Positions 11,366-22,472 of a DNA stretch of 64,000 bases are shown one piece after another. Origin of the DNA: Guyanagaster necrorhizus (lineage: Eukaryota; Basidiomycota; Agaricomycetes; Agaricales; Physalacriaceae); assembly GCF_019112545.1 (NCBI RefSeq), contig NW_025064894.1:490750-554749 (forward strand). The letters run 5' to 3'. A model generated the notes under the pieces. That model had not been told where the DNA came from, searched no databases, and saw only the letters and a program-made list of their open reading frames with translations. Within the stretch, counting starts at the first letter, position 1. Every line of letters starts with the position of its first letter. Made by a program: the position numbers and the translations under genes.

Positions 11366-11378
11366 TTAGCTCGAAGCT
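11366..11378 (+). other. Primer-binding site, self-priming type
   Basis: TTAGCTCGAAGCT starts one base after the 5' LTR. It is a perfect 13-nt reverse complement of AGCTTCGAGCTAA inside the LTR at 11201-11213. It does not resemble a tRNA 3' end. The decayed copy at 40 kb has the same arrangement, with the CpG of each partner mutated. Confidence 0.78.
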
Positions 11379-11420
11379 TCCTCGTTCCCTTTCTCAAGCC
11401 CAATTGTGCTGAGAAACCGA

Positions 11421-14400
11421 ATGCCTCCAGCAACAACCGCAGACCTGAATCACGACTTCTTTGAGCTAATAGCTTCCATCATCGGAACATTGCTCGGCCT
11501 CTTAGCCCTTATCACCCTTTGCCGCGGAAGACAGTCAGTAGCAGCCTGGATAGTCAGGCACTATCAAGCATTCCAGCAGATACAACGAATACTACAAAAC
11601 ATAACCCCCGACCTCCCCTTCCATGACATCCCCCCCTCCGTCAGAACGTCCTTCTTCCCGCAAGGGGGACCCGTACCAGAAGCCGGGAATAGCAACCCGG
11701 ATCAGAGGAGCCTTCACGAGGAGAAAGGACCCAAACACCCCCGACGACACATCGGAAACCGCCACCCTGCTCTCACAGGGTTCCAGAACCCGTGGACGAC
11801 GAACGTCGCTCAGGAGCCTGCCAAGGTCTCCAACTACGTCACTCCAGCAGGCTCCCCCGAACATCCCGCCTCCCCAATTCCCTCAGGGATTGGAAACCGT
11901 GCTCGGGACTCCCTTGATGCCGCTCGGATGGCTACGGGACCCCGCGAAAGTCCCGACCCCGCCCAGAACCCCCCCGAAACCCCCACCGACCCAAATTCCG
12001 GCTCCAGCCCGTCCGTCAGCAGGCTGGGGGTCGATAATCCGTGAGGAAGGGACATTCACCCCGACTACGACAACGCAGACATCGCCATCTCCGCCGCCGG
12101 GGACCCGTATCGACACCTCCACGTGGGGAGTGAGCCCGAGATCGGAACTGCCAGCGAAAGGGGAAGAGCGGCAACAAGAAGAATTATACAGAGGATATTC
12201 CCGGAGTGGGACCTCAACATCCCCTTCAACTATGACGAGGCCGTCAGGCAGCAGCAGCAGAATCAAGAACGAGAGGAGGCAGTTAGGCGAACTCAGGAGG
12301 AGCTCGCCGACTATGTCCGAGAGGAAGCCCGAGAGCGGTATGAAGCCGCAGAGTACGACCGACAAGGACGAGCACAGAGAAGGAGAGAGGAGGTCGAGAG
12401 AATGGGCTCGGCTTCCCCTAGGGAGTATGAGCTCCGCACCGATTCTGGATCTCCCTTCAGGGAGCCCGACTCAGAGGACGATCCATGGACAGGACCTGCC
12501 AGTATCGTCAGCTGGGACGAGGCCATTAGACGAGGAAGGACAGGAGAACCCCAGACCGTTGACCTCGAGTACCCCGCTCGAACCGACACCATCTCGTCCA
12601 ACGCCGACTCCGTCCTCGGAGCCTACGGGCTCCGAGTACCCGACAATGCCCACGTCCCCGACAGAGCTCTCCAGCGATTCCTGGGTAGCAGGGTCGCTCG
12701 ACAGTTCCTCAATCCCGAGTTCCAGCAACTCTTCAGCCGCTATAGCCGAGAACTGGAGGAAACGAGAGCACGTGGAGGGACGCGCTACAGTCGGCTCAGA
12801 AGCCCTCCCATCGCCCGAACCAGCGACCGAGGGGACGATGGGCCTAGTACCCAAGTCAACGGGAGGGTCCCCGACGACCCTTCGTCCTCTCGTACCGTCC
12901 ATTTACGACCAGCCCGTCAGTTCCCTCCTCGCGGAAGGGGACAGCAGGGATGAGGGCGACGAGGAGGACGACGAGGACAGTGATGATCCATATCGGCGAC
13001 GACTGGAACGGGCAGGAGAGGATACAGACGAAGAAGCACTATGAGGAGAGATTGAAAGGGCCAGGGGCAAGGAATACCAGGAATTGTACGAGCAGGGAAG
13101 GAACTACTTATGGCAGGACGCGCGCTGGCAAGCGACGTCCTTAGGACTTGAGTACAGGTATGCCACAGGCACTGAAAAAGAAAAAATTCTACAGTATGCA
13201 GCAATGGAATACGCATGGGGGGAATACGGGCGACGACACCCGGAAGACCCTCTCATGCCGATACCCCCGTATCGGCCCGACAATAAACCAAGAACACCAG
13301 CACCAATGCCGCGCACTCCCCCTGTACCATCACGACGGGCCGTCTACATCGCCCCCTCTATCCGGAGCCGGGCCGATGATAACCCGTCAATCCGAAGCAC
13401 GGCTTCACGACTCATCCAGACGAGAAGACGGCCGGCATGGCAAGCCGCTCAAACCCAAAACCCCTGGACCGGCAAAGGAAGTCGGCTCCTCGGTGGACAA
13501 CCCCCCCCGGATCAAGCAGAATCGAGTGGGAAGGACCCCGTTCGGGATGACCCCGAGGCGGTCCGCCTCAGATTCACAATACGAGACGGAGTAATTGTTC
13601 GGGCTGTCGAACCGAAAGGTAGCCCAGTTGCCGACGACAACTCCCTACACTCCTTCCCCGGACCACCCGCAGAGTGGAAGCAACCACCATTCGACAGCTG
13701 GCCCAACCCGATGGGGGCCCTCCCACAGAATGCCAACGTCTTACAGTGTCACCCAGACCTTCTCCGGAAGCCCCGCCCCTTCAAGGGAGCTTCCGACGAT
13801 ATTGATCGATTTCTTGTCGACTGCGAACAATACTTCGAAGTCTATATCGGGTATATCGGCACCGACATGAATAAAGTCGCATTCGCCACTTCCTATTTGG
13901 AAGACAAGGCTAAAACGTGGTGGATCTTGATCTCTCCGACCTTCCGGTCCACCACAAGGGAGCACTATCGATATCCCTCATGGCCGGTATTCAAACAAAT
14001 GCTAAACAACAAATTCATTGATCCCACGGTGCAGGAAGTACACAAGCAAAAGATCAAGGAATACAAGATGGGAGATAAGGCGGCCACGGACTACTTCGAC
14101 GAACTAGAACGACTTGCGAAGCTCGCCGGAATTAGGGAGGACACTGCAAACGACGGACGGATGGTGGAGGCACTCAAACGAGGAGTCCCCTCCTCGTACC
14201 TCACGATGATCTCTGCCATGGGCGTCAAAATGTTGATGCCAGTAGGGTATGACGAGTGGAAGGAAAGAATCATTGAGATGTACAAGGAGCGACAAAGGCA
14301 GAAAGCGGAGACAACAACATTGCAGGAATATTCCAAAAAGCTGACCCCGCCAACCCCGAACAAGCCGGGGCAAACTGCCGGAAAAACTTCGGGCTCCTCG

Positions 14401-14667
14401 ACGAACACCACCCCCTCATACAGCACACAGAAGACCGGGACTGGCATAACTTATACCGGAACCGGAAAGCCGATGGACATTGACCGAATGAAGAAAGAAG
14501 GGAAGTGCTTTAACTGTGGGCTGAAGGGCCACATGGCCAAGGATTGCCCAAAGAAGAAGCGAACCCACGAAGACATATGGGCGCAGATCGCCGAATTGCA
14601 GAAAGAGGATGAAGAGCTCGGAAAGGAGACGAAGATTGAGGAGGTAAAAGACAAGGCCGACCAGTGA
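11421..14667 (+). pseudogene. gag: Chromovirus gag, interrupted (two TGA stops, one frame change)
   Basis: Gag forms the virus-like particle and binds the RNA. From ATG 11421 one frame gives a hydrophobic, possibly membrane-spanning segment (about residues 15-35), then after a TGA at 12042-12044 a long charged helical region (RTQEELADYVREEARERYE) up to TGA 12951. Near 12.9 kb coding continues in another frame (acidic DEGDEEDDEDSDD), passes a TGA at 13042-13044, and reaches the retrotransposon gag domain (LVDCEQYFEVY, YLEDKAKTWW) and a CCHC zinc knuckle CFNCGLKGHMAKDC before TGA 14665. Both internal TGAs could be former CGA. The shift may be an indel, a programmed shift, or the end of a separate upstream ORF. 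The second frame is also open from 11623 to 13044, overlapping the first. Confidence 0.85.
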
Positions 14668-17600
14668 GCGACTCCACCGGATCGGCCAAAGGACTTCATG
14701 GTGTGCAGGCCCCTACCATTGTACGAACTTATGATACTTCTGTAGTTATGACGCATTCGAATATACCCCGAACCGTTATCACACACCCTAAAGAGTCGCA
14801 AACCAAAACTCAAGCGCCTACGGGCCGAACTGGGACAGAGAGTCCCATCACATGGCTCAAACCATTCGATACCGAATGGACGTGGAGGGCCATCAAAGAT
14901 GCCAAAGACGAAGCAGCGGCAAAAGCCGTACTTCGAAATTGGATCCATCGGGCAAGAGCCGAGGAAGTCGTAGACGAGCTGGTTGCAGGAATCAGGAGGG
15001 CCAAGCGCTGTCGCGCTCTCGAATGGCTAGACGAACTCCGAGGACCAAAAAGGTACATTCTATGAACCAAGACCCCCGGACGGGATCTAGTCACAAAAGG
15101 CCAAATCGAAGTATTAACTAATCGAGCCACTCACCAAATCACCGCCCTAATTGATAGCGGCTGCACGGGGAGCTCTATTAACCGAGCTTTCGTCGACAAG
15201 CATCAACTCCCAACAAGGGCAACGGCCGCCCCAATACCAGTGTACAATGCCGACGGAACAAAGAATCAGGCCGGTTCCATCACGGAGTTCGTCGAACTCA
15301 GATTAACCATCGGAGATCATTCGGAACAGATCGATCTGGCAGTAACAGATCTAGGGACTAAAGAACTCTTCCTCGGCCATGACTGGCTAATCCGCCACAA
15401 CCTGTTGATCAATTGGAAGACTGGTCAAATCACGTTCGCCAGATGCAGGTGCAGGAAGATCCCGTATGAATTATCCAATGGAGACCCGGAGGATAAATGG
15501 GACGAAGAGATGGAGGATGGTGAAACCATCCTGGCGGTAGACTTGCAGAAGGAAATTCATATCCGAGCGGTACATCACGCTAATAACCTAGCAGCCAAGG
15601 CAAACGAGGGAAGGGAGGAAAAGACGTTCGAAGAGATGGTGCCGGAGTGGGCACGGGATTTCCGAGACCTCTTCGAGAAAGAGAGTTTCGATGAACTCCC
15701 AAGCCCAAAACCCTGGGATCATGCCATTGAGCTAGTCCCCAATGCCAATGCAAACCTGGACTGCAAGACTTATCCCCTCGGTAATCAGGAACAACAGGAA
15801 CTTGACAAGTTTCTCGATGAAAACCTATCCTCCAGGCGAATTTGACCATCGAAATCCCCTATGGCATCGCCATTCTTCTTTGTAAAAAAGAAGGACGGCA
15901 AGCTTCGACCCATCCAGGACTACCGAAAGCTCAACGAGATGACAATCAAAAATCGGTATCCCCTACCCTTAATCTCCGAGCTGATGGATAAACTTCGAGG
16001 AGCCAAATATTACACCAAGCTCGATGTCCGTTGGGGATACAACAATGTCCGGATCAAGGAAGGGGACGAATGGAAGGCGGCGTTCAGAACTAACCGGGGA
16101 CTCTTCGAGCCGACGGTAATGTTCTTTGGCCTGACCAACTCCCCAGCCACCTTTCAGTGGATGATGAATGATATCTTCAAGGATCTCATTGCCACCAGAA
16201 AGGTTACCATTTACCTGGATGACATCCTCATCATGTCCAAAACTAGGGAGGAACACCGAAGTCTGGTCCGACGGGTACTCGCTCTCATGAGGAAACACAA
16301 ACTATTCCTCAAGGCGGAAAAATGTGAATTCGAGGTACTGGAAACCGAGTACCTCGGAGTAATCATCAGTGAGGGGAGCATTCGCATGGACCCAATAAAG
16401 GTCGCGGGAGTAGTCGAATGGCCAACACCGACCAAGAAGAAGAAACTACAATCCTTCTTGGGCTTCACCAACTTCTACCGAAGGTTCATATGAGACTACA
16501 GCAGGATCGTACGACCCATGACCCAGCTAACCGGCAATGCCCCCTGGGGATGGGGGATATCCCAGCAACATGCTTTCGAAGACCTAAAACGACGATTGGC
16601 GGAGGATGTAATCCTTGCCATACCATCCCAAGAGGGCAGATTTCGCGTTGAAGCCGACTCGAGCGAGGGGGCCATAGGCACCGTCTTGTCCCAAGAACAG
16701 GAAAAGAAATGGCGGCCTGTCGCTTTCCTCTCAAAGGCATTGACAGTGACGGAAAGAAACTACGAAATCTATGACAAAGAGTTGCTCGCAATAATGCTCG
16801 CCCTCGAAGAGTGGCGACATTACCTGATTGGAGCAGCTGAAACCTTTGAGATCTGGACCGATCACCAGAATCTCAGGTACTTCCGACAACCTCAAAAATT
16901 GAACCGACGACAGGCCCGGTGGGTCACCGAACTCGCCCAATATGAGTATACACTCCATCATAAAGCCGGAGTCGCCAACAAAAAGGCCGACCTCCTCTCT
17001 CGCCGTGCAGACCACGATCAGGGGGGAAAGGACAATGAGGGAGTTGTCATCCTCCGTCCCGAGCACTTTCGAGCAATGATAATGCCCACAGAGGAGGAAA
17101 TACACGAACGGATCAAAAGCGCGACTCGAGATCCGCATCAGTGGGATCAAAGAATCGCCGCCTCACTGAACCATGAATGAGGACTAACAAAGACGGAGGG
17201 AATGATCCACTATGACAGAAGGATCTACATTCCATGTGTCCAAAGCCTCCGTGGCGACATCATCGCCATATATCATGACCATGCTACGGCAGGACACCCA
17301 GGCATTGCCAAAACAAAGGAACTCGTTCTGCGAGATTATTGGTGGCCTAAACTCATCAACGACATCACGGCCTATGTCAAAGGCTGCGAAACCTGCCAAA
17401 GGGGGAAGGCCTCCACACAACCATGAGCGGCACCACTACACCCTAATGAGATACCGGCACAGCCATGGACTCATATATCAGTGAACATGATTACCGGCTT
17501 GCCGGACTGCAACGGCTATGACGCGATCATCGTCATAGTCGACCGATTCTCCAAAGCGATCATTCCGATCGTGTGTTCGACAGAACTGAGTTCAGAAGGT

Positions 17601-18541
17601 TGGGCGAAAATTCTACGGGACGAAGTATATGCAAAACACGGGATGCCACAAGTGGTCATCTCAGACCGTGGACCACAATTTGTCTCCAAATTTCTCACTG
17701 ACCTATACAAACTGTTAAACATAACACCCAATGCATTAACGGCATACCATCCACAAACAGATGGACAGACCGAACGTGCAAACCAGGAGGTCGAAAAATA
17801 CCTCTGACTATTTATCAACTACAGACAAGACGATTGGGTCGAATGGCTAGCACTCGCTGCTTTCCAGCACAATAACAGAGTACACTCTGCCACAGGCCAG
17901 ACCCCCTTCTTTGTGAACCATGGCAGACATCCACATCTGACACAAACGAGCCTCCATAAAACTACGACTCCAGCTTCCACCGACTTTGCCACGACGATGG
18001 GGAAAATACATACGGAAACAAAGAAGGCACTGGAGAAAGCCGCTTCAGCCATGAAACTACACTACGACAAGCATCGATGCCCCGCACACAAATATCACGT
18101 CCACGACAAAGTCTGGCTTGACACGACGAACCTCCACCTGCCATGGCCAAAACGCAAACTCTCCGACAAGCGTACAGGACCCTTCCCGATCATTAAAAAG
18201 GTCGGAGAAGCGTCCTATAAACTACGCTTACCGACGACATGGAAAATTCACAACGTATTCAATGAATCCCTATTGACACCATACGTTGCGCCAGCCTTTC
18301 CGAACCAGAAACGACCGCCACCGCCGCCCCCCGACTTGATCGATGATGAGGAACACTACGAAATTGATCAAGTATTAAACCACAAACTCCGAAAAGTAAA
18401 AGCCCGTGGGGGAGGCATGACAACGATGGTCGACTACCTGGTAAGCTGGAAAGGTTACGGGCCGGAATCCAACCAATGGATCAACGAAAAATACATGAAC
18501 GCCGACACAGCCATACACGACTATGAACTCTCCCTTAATTA
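14640..18541 (+). pseudogene. pol: Chromovirus pol: protease, RT, RNase H, integrase, chromodomain (six TGA stops)
   Basis: Pol is in a -1 frame relative to gag, overlapping its last 28 nt, with no ATG at its start; I see no classical slippery heptamer. Domain order: protease (ALIDSGCTGSSIN, about 15148), reverse transcriptase with [17 protein letters not shown] and the YLDD active site near 16210, RNase H (EADSSEGAIGTVLSQ, DKELLAI), integrase zinc finger (HDHATAGHPG ... CETC) and DDE core (VDRFSKA, SDRGPQFVS, NQEVEKYL), GPF/Y-like region, and a C-terminal chromodomain (DYLVSWKGYGPESNQW). Stops at 15063, 15843, 16491, 17178, 17424 and 17805 are all TGA, several at positions where related elements have Arg. 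There is no internal TAA or TAG. The terminal stop is TAA at 18539-18541. Confidence 0.95.
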
Positions 18542-18564
18542 AACCATCAGGATGATGGTCTTAA

Positions 18565-18575
18565 CGAGGGGGTAA
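18565..18575 (+). other. Polypurine tract of the chromovirus
   Basis: CGAGGGGGTAA lies directly before the TGTTACG start of the 3' LTR. A G-rich purine run in this place primes plus-strand synthesis in LTR elements. Confidence 0.75.
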
Positions 18576-19000
18576 TGTTACGATTTTTCCATTTATTTTC
18601 CTTTTTTACCCCTATTTATGCTTAGTCATAGCACGAGACCATGGGAAGGGGCTTAGTAAGCACAACTACGCCGCCTAGATACAACGACGCTCGACGACGC
18701 ACAATTACCCTTTTATGTACGACAACGGTGCTCAAGGACAATGGGCACCATGGACACAGGACGACACAATAAGTAGTCGTAATATTAGCACTATCTGTAC
18801 AGTATTTAAGGACGACCGCTCTCGCTGGTATATCCCAGCTTCGAGCTAAAGTTTATTCACACCATTCTACCTCGAGTCTATTATCGACCTTGAGTCACAC
18901 CGCTCGGATATACATATAAGTGAACTCAGGTGATTCCTCGAAGTGCGAAGGAACACCTGTTTATCACGTGTATCAGTCCACGTGACGCTTGGGTCTAACA
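18576..19000 (+). repeat. Chromovirus 3' LTR
   Basis: 425 bp. It is identical to the 5' LTR except at two CpG sites, where this copy keeps CG. I count about 26 CpG sites, all intact here. Confidence 0.96.
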
Positions 19001-19005
19001 ACAAC
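19001..19005 (+). repeat. Target-site duplication, right copy (ACAAC)
   Basis: Direct repeat of 10935-10939 immediately after the 3' LTR. Confidence 0.93.
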
Positions 19006-19476
19006 ACTATACTATACCTTACTCATCACCATATAATACACAGCTGGCATCAGCATGCTGACCACATAGAATGACTGTGCAACAGTGCAGTCTTAGCTGA
19101 GACAACTGTGGCTCACACAACACTCACCATAGCAATAGTGTTGTAGGCAGACAATAGTGCATCTGCAAGGCATAGAAAGTATTGTCATTGGACAATAAGT
19201 AATAAGCATGACAACAGAATAATAGTTGCCTGTAGGGCCAAGACATTTCTCAACAGTATTTAAGACAGTAGTTTACAATAATGTACTCTAGTCTCAAGCT
19301 AAGGTTAATTCATACTGATCAAACTCTTAGACTCTTAGTGTGGCTACCATCTCAGTTCTTATGCTGGCAGCTGTAGTCTATTGACCTCTCTACCTTATCC
19401 TGCTCATCATTATCATCATCATCTATCTTATCATTCTTATTATCTTGCTTTATCATCAGTTAGTGTCAGACCCTGG
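19006..19476 (+). repeat. Family B Gypsy 3' LTR, right half
   Basis: It resumes the old LTR interrupted at 10939. The stretch GCCAAGACATTTCTCAACAG, then TATTTAAG, GAGCTAAGG-like (CAAGCTAAGG) and ACTCTTAGTGTGGCTACCA aligns with the minus-strand LTR at 28671-29034. The end is set by GTTGCAGTGCC-type sequence and is approximate. No CG is seen. Confidence 0.7.
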
Positions 19477-20350
19477 CAGTTGCAGTGCCAAGCATTTGTG
19501 ATTGTTTAATTGTCACTTGATAGAAGAAAGGCAGAAAATCAAAGGTGCAGCTGAGTGTCAAGTTCCATGACATACAAGATGATGTGAATAAGAAGAGATC
19601 AACTCTGGCAAGACTAAGCACAATTTCATCAAAACAGAGATCAGAAACTGTGTATTTTGTGGATATGATTGACTCTAACAATGAAGAGGAGGGTGTGGTA
19701 ATTGACACTGATATTGAGGAAACTCCAGATACACTTGAACTTGATCCAGACATCAATCTTGATGCTCTATATCTGAGGAATGCTCTCTCAACATCAGTCT
19801 CAGAAGCAAATGCTGCAGTGATTTTTGCAGCATTGGTTGAGTCACCAACAGCATCAAGACTTACTAGTAATATTGAGAGACTTGAGAGAGACATGGATGA
19901 GATTGATTAGGACAATATTTAATCTGTTCTTGTTTTTTTTCACTGGCCTTTTATTATTAACTTGTTGGAAAGTCTATTTTTCACATGACATTCACATTAA
20001 TTCACATGTTTATTAACCATTAATAACCTGGTGAATAAATACCCTTTTATGATCTGATGTTAAATAACATGTTATTAACAGGACTGCTATGTCATGATGG
20101 TTTCTGACAGTGATAGTCTATCTGCATACTGTACTTAAGTCTTCAAACTTGTCTGATGTCATGGATATGACAGCCATATGATGGTATTTGTACATCTGTA
20201 CTATGCAGTATCAGTGTGAAGCTCTATCCAAAGTGGCACTAGCTCAAAGTTTGCAATGAGGGTCTCTGAATGATAAGATTGGATTCACAATGGAATAAAC
20301 ATGAGATTATGCATACTCACTGTAATGAAGAAAAATCTTGGCATGTCTGA
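19477..20350. other. CpG-free stretch with a small acidic open frame (19545-19910)
   Basis: A 121-codon plus-strand frame (19545-19910) is rich in Asp, Glu and Ser and ends with a short coiled-coil-like ERLERDMDEID. No family is recognised. It is CpG-free, so I treat it as transposon-related or a decayed host fragment. The rest is AT-rich with nothing identifiable. The first CG after the chromovirus 3' LTR is near 20353. Confidence 0.35.
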
Positions 20351-20520
20351 CCCCGGTCCAATATTACCGGCTACTTTGGAGGATTGTGGAGCGCAGCAGA
20401 TATCACATTCCCACGAATAGGAGGCCCCCCAGAACACTCTTTCCTTCCTACCACCACCTTTTCGGCTTTGAAAGTCGCATTTCATCCTTCTTCTTGCACA
20501 TTTATTTTACTGCACATACT

Positions 20521-21624
20521 ATGCCTTTCAATACTGTTCCTCACCCCGACGGCCGGTCCATCGCCAATGGGAGGCTCATCCTCGTTGCCCATCTCGGTTC
20601 TGGCAACTACGGACAGGTGTACAGGGCATTAGACCTTGAGGCCACCAATGATCTTGTTTATTTCGCTGTCAAGTGTATTAAGATTCATCAGATGGTTCGA
20701 AAAGGTCTACAACGGTCAGAAAAGGAATCGTCTTTCATGCCTTTGTCTCTCGGCATCCCAACGTTGTCACATACCGTGATATGTGGGTTGAGGAGGACTA
20801 TGTCTTCATGATCATGGACTACTGCCCCGGTGGAAAGCTGCACAAGGCCATCAAGGAAAAGAAGATATTTTATTGCAACAACTCACTGGTGAAGCCTGTC
20901 TTCATTCAGGTCATCGATGCCCTGCGGCATGGCCGTGCCAATGAAGTATTCCATCGGGACATCAAGTCTGAGAATATTCTCTGTTCTAAAGACAGGACAC
21001 AGGTATTCCGTGCTGACTTTGGTCTCGCGACATGCGAAGATTACAAGTTCCGCGGGGCAGGCACCCTGCCGTACAAAAGTCCTGGTAAGCTTCCTTCCTA
21101 ATGACTTCTTTTTCCAGCCTAATCTCATTTGTTCATTAGAATACTTGGGCGAGGATTTTAGATCGCCCACGTACTCGACGAGGGCCAGCGACGTCTGGGC
21201 TCTAGGTGTTCTCCTCCTCAATATGATGGTCGGGCGAGATCCTTGGGTCGCCGCCAAGATTTCAGATCGATGCTTCAACTGTTTCCTCTGCGATCCCGAC
21301 TATTTCCTCAAGATATTTCCCATCACACCACACCCTCCGTCAACCAGGTTCTGCTCCGCATCTTCGAAAGGCATCGCTCTTCCTGAACTCTGTACCGAGA
21401 TCAGCAAAATCGATAGGTTCTTTCTCACCGACGCGGAATTTGTCAATGCTCCTCCAAGAGTCAAGGAAATCGATCAACCATTCCGTGTTTCAATGATGTC
21501 TCGTCCTCGCGCCCCGCCGATTGGTCTAGATTTGGGTGTTGACCTCACTGTCACCTCAGCTTCCTTGTTCAACCGTCTCCGAAAATCCTTCAAAGCTTGC
21601 CTCCCGTCCCGCGTCAGGAATTAA
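20521..21624 (+). pseudogene. Ser/Thr protein kinase, Ran1/Pat1-like, with an apparent frameshift
   Basis: Start ATG 20521; intron 21085-21139 (GTAAGC..TTAG); stop TAA 21622-21624. Catalytic motifs are present in order: LGSGNYGQVYRALD (glycine loop), YFAVKCI (ATP-binding Lys), HRDIKSEN (catalytic loop), ADFGLAT (DFG), and SPEYLG (APE-type, spanning the intron), then SDVWALGVLL. Between the Lys and the catalytic loop, near 20724-20730, the frame must change: frame 1 stays open to about 20811, but the conserved FHAFVSRHPNVVTYRDMW is in frame 3. One missing base (or two extra) explains it, and no intron of workable size removes it. Either a pseudogene or a sequence error. A T-rich stretch follows the stop. 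Confidence 0.75.
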
Positions 21625-22472
21625 CAGTGCAGCCGCCCGCCTGTGATGACTCGGGCTCGTACGACCGTTGGAGTGCTTCGCTCGGTGATGTCTCCTCCTG
21701 ATCGTACACCCTCATGATTTGTTTGCTCGTGCTGCTTTGGCATTATTCTCTATTCCCTTCTTATTCTTTACCTTTCTCTTCTGTGCTTTGTTTCATCTCT
21801 CTTGGACTTGGCCTAGGTTTCGGACAGACATTTTTAATTTCTTTCTCCCTGCATTTCGTCTACTCTTGCATTTGGACTTTTCTTTTTGTTTCTCCGCTTT
21901 ACCTTACGGTTTGGGACTTTGCAAGCAGGGACTCCTCTCTCTACCACTTTCTTTCTTGGTTTCATCATCATCTCACTCTCCTTTACATCAGACTTTTCTT
22001 AGGCTTTCGTTTTCCAGTTCCTTTTCTTTGGGACTCTTGGTGTTTGTACTTTCACTTTCATGGATTATTTTTCTTTTGATTACGGGTTTTTTGGGACTAT
22101 GGTTTTCTTGGGACTTTCGCGGTCGTCTTCTGGCGCTGCTTGGACATGTGCTTTGACTGGATTCCACTGATTTTATTTATTTATTTCTCTCCTCCCACTT
22201 TTTTTCTGCTCTCGTGGTCAATTTACAGTGATCCCATTCCCCTGGGAGTCCTTGCAGCATATGCGAATGTTGCCTTTCTAGTGTCTGAACCAAGAATGGG
22301 CACCCTGCGACGACACTTGGAAACGTAGAGTTAAGATCCTTCAGAGTTTCACTTGCACTTCCTTCATTGTCCTTTCGGTTTCGAAAGGTGCATCATGCAT
22401 CCATCTTTATACCGTACTACGTAATGGTCGGATGCACATCATAAAGCCATGATTTCAATAACACTTTACAAA
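21625..22472. other. T/C-rich intergenic stretch with long spurious frames
   Basis: From about 21700 to 22215 the plus strand is extremely pyrimidine-rich (runs such as TTTTTCTTTTGATTACGGG) and therefore open in two frames with Phe/Leu/Ser-only translations. No domain is seen. It is best read as the long 3' UTR and downstream region of the kinase gene. Confidence 0.5.

Larger units (their letters stand above)
10940..19000 (+). mobile_element. Full-length chromodomain Ty3/Gypsy retrotransposon (chromovirus), coding region interrupted
   Basis: A structurally complete 8061-bp element: 425-bp LTRs (TGTTA...TAACA) at both ends, 5-bp target duplication, primer-binding site, gag, pol in the order protease, reverse transcriptase, RNase H, integrase, chromodomain, and a purine tract. 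The LTRs differ at two positions only, so insertion is recent. It is CpG-rich, unlike the debris it sits in. Coding capacity is lost through in-frame TGA codons (two in gag, six in pol) plus a gag frame change, so this copy would need proteins in trans. The 13-nt match between primer-binding site and LTR points to the self-priming Tf1/sushi lineage. Confidence 0.95.

Noticed and set aside
11883..12902. Minus-strand open frames opposite chromovirus gag
   Set aside because: The region is GC-rich with few stops in any frame; composition is Gly/Ser/Arg low complexity and the plus strand has the coding pattern.
14640..14667. Search for a classical -1 slippery heptamer at the gag-pol overlap
   Set aside because: The overlap has GGTAAAAG but no XXXYYYZ heptamer in the gag frame, so I make no claim about the frameshift mechanism.
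17805..17813. TGA CTA at a chromovirus stop, which resembles a known readthrough context
   Set aside because: Only one of the eight stops has it; CGA decay explains all eight more simply.
21714..22156. Two long overlapping plus-strand frames rich in Phe, Leu and Ser
   Set aside because: They follow directly from the T/C-rich composition, overlap in two frames and have no domain or splice support.
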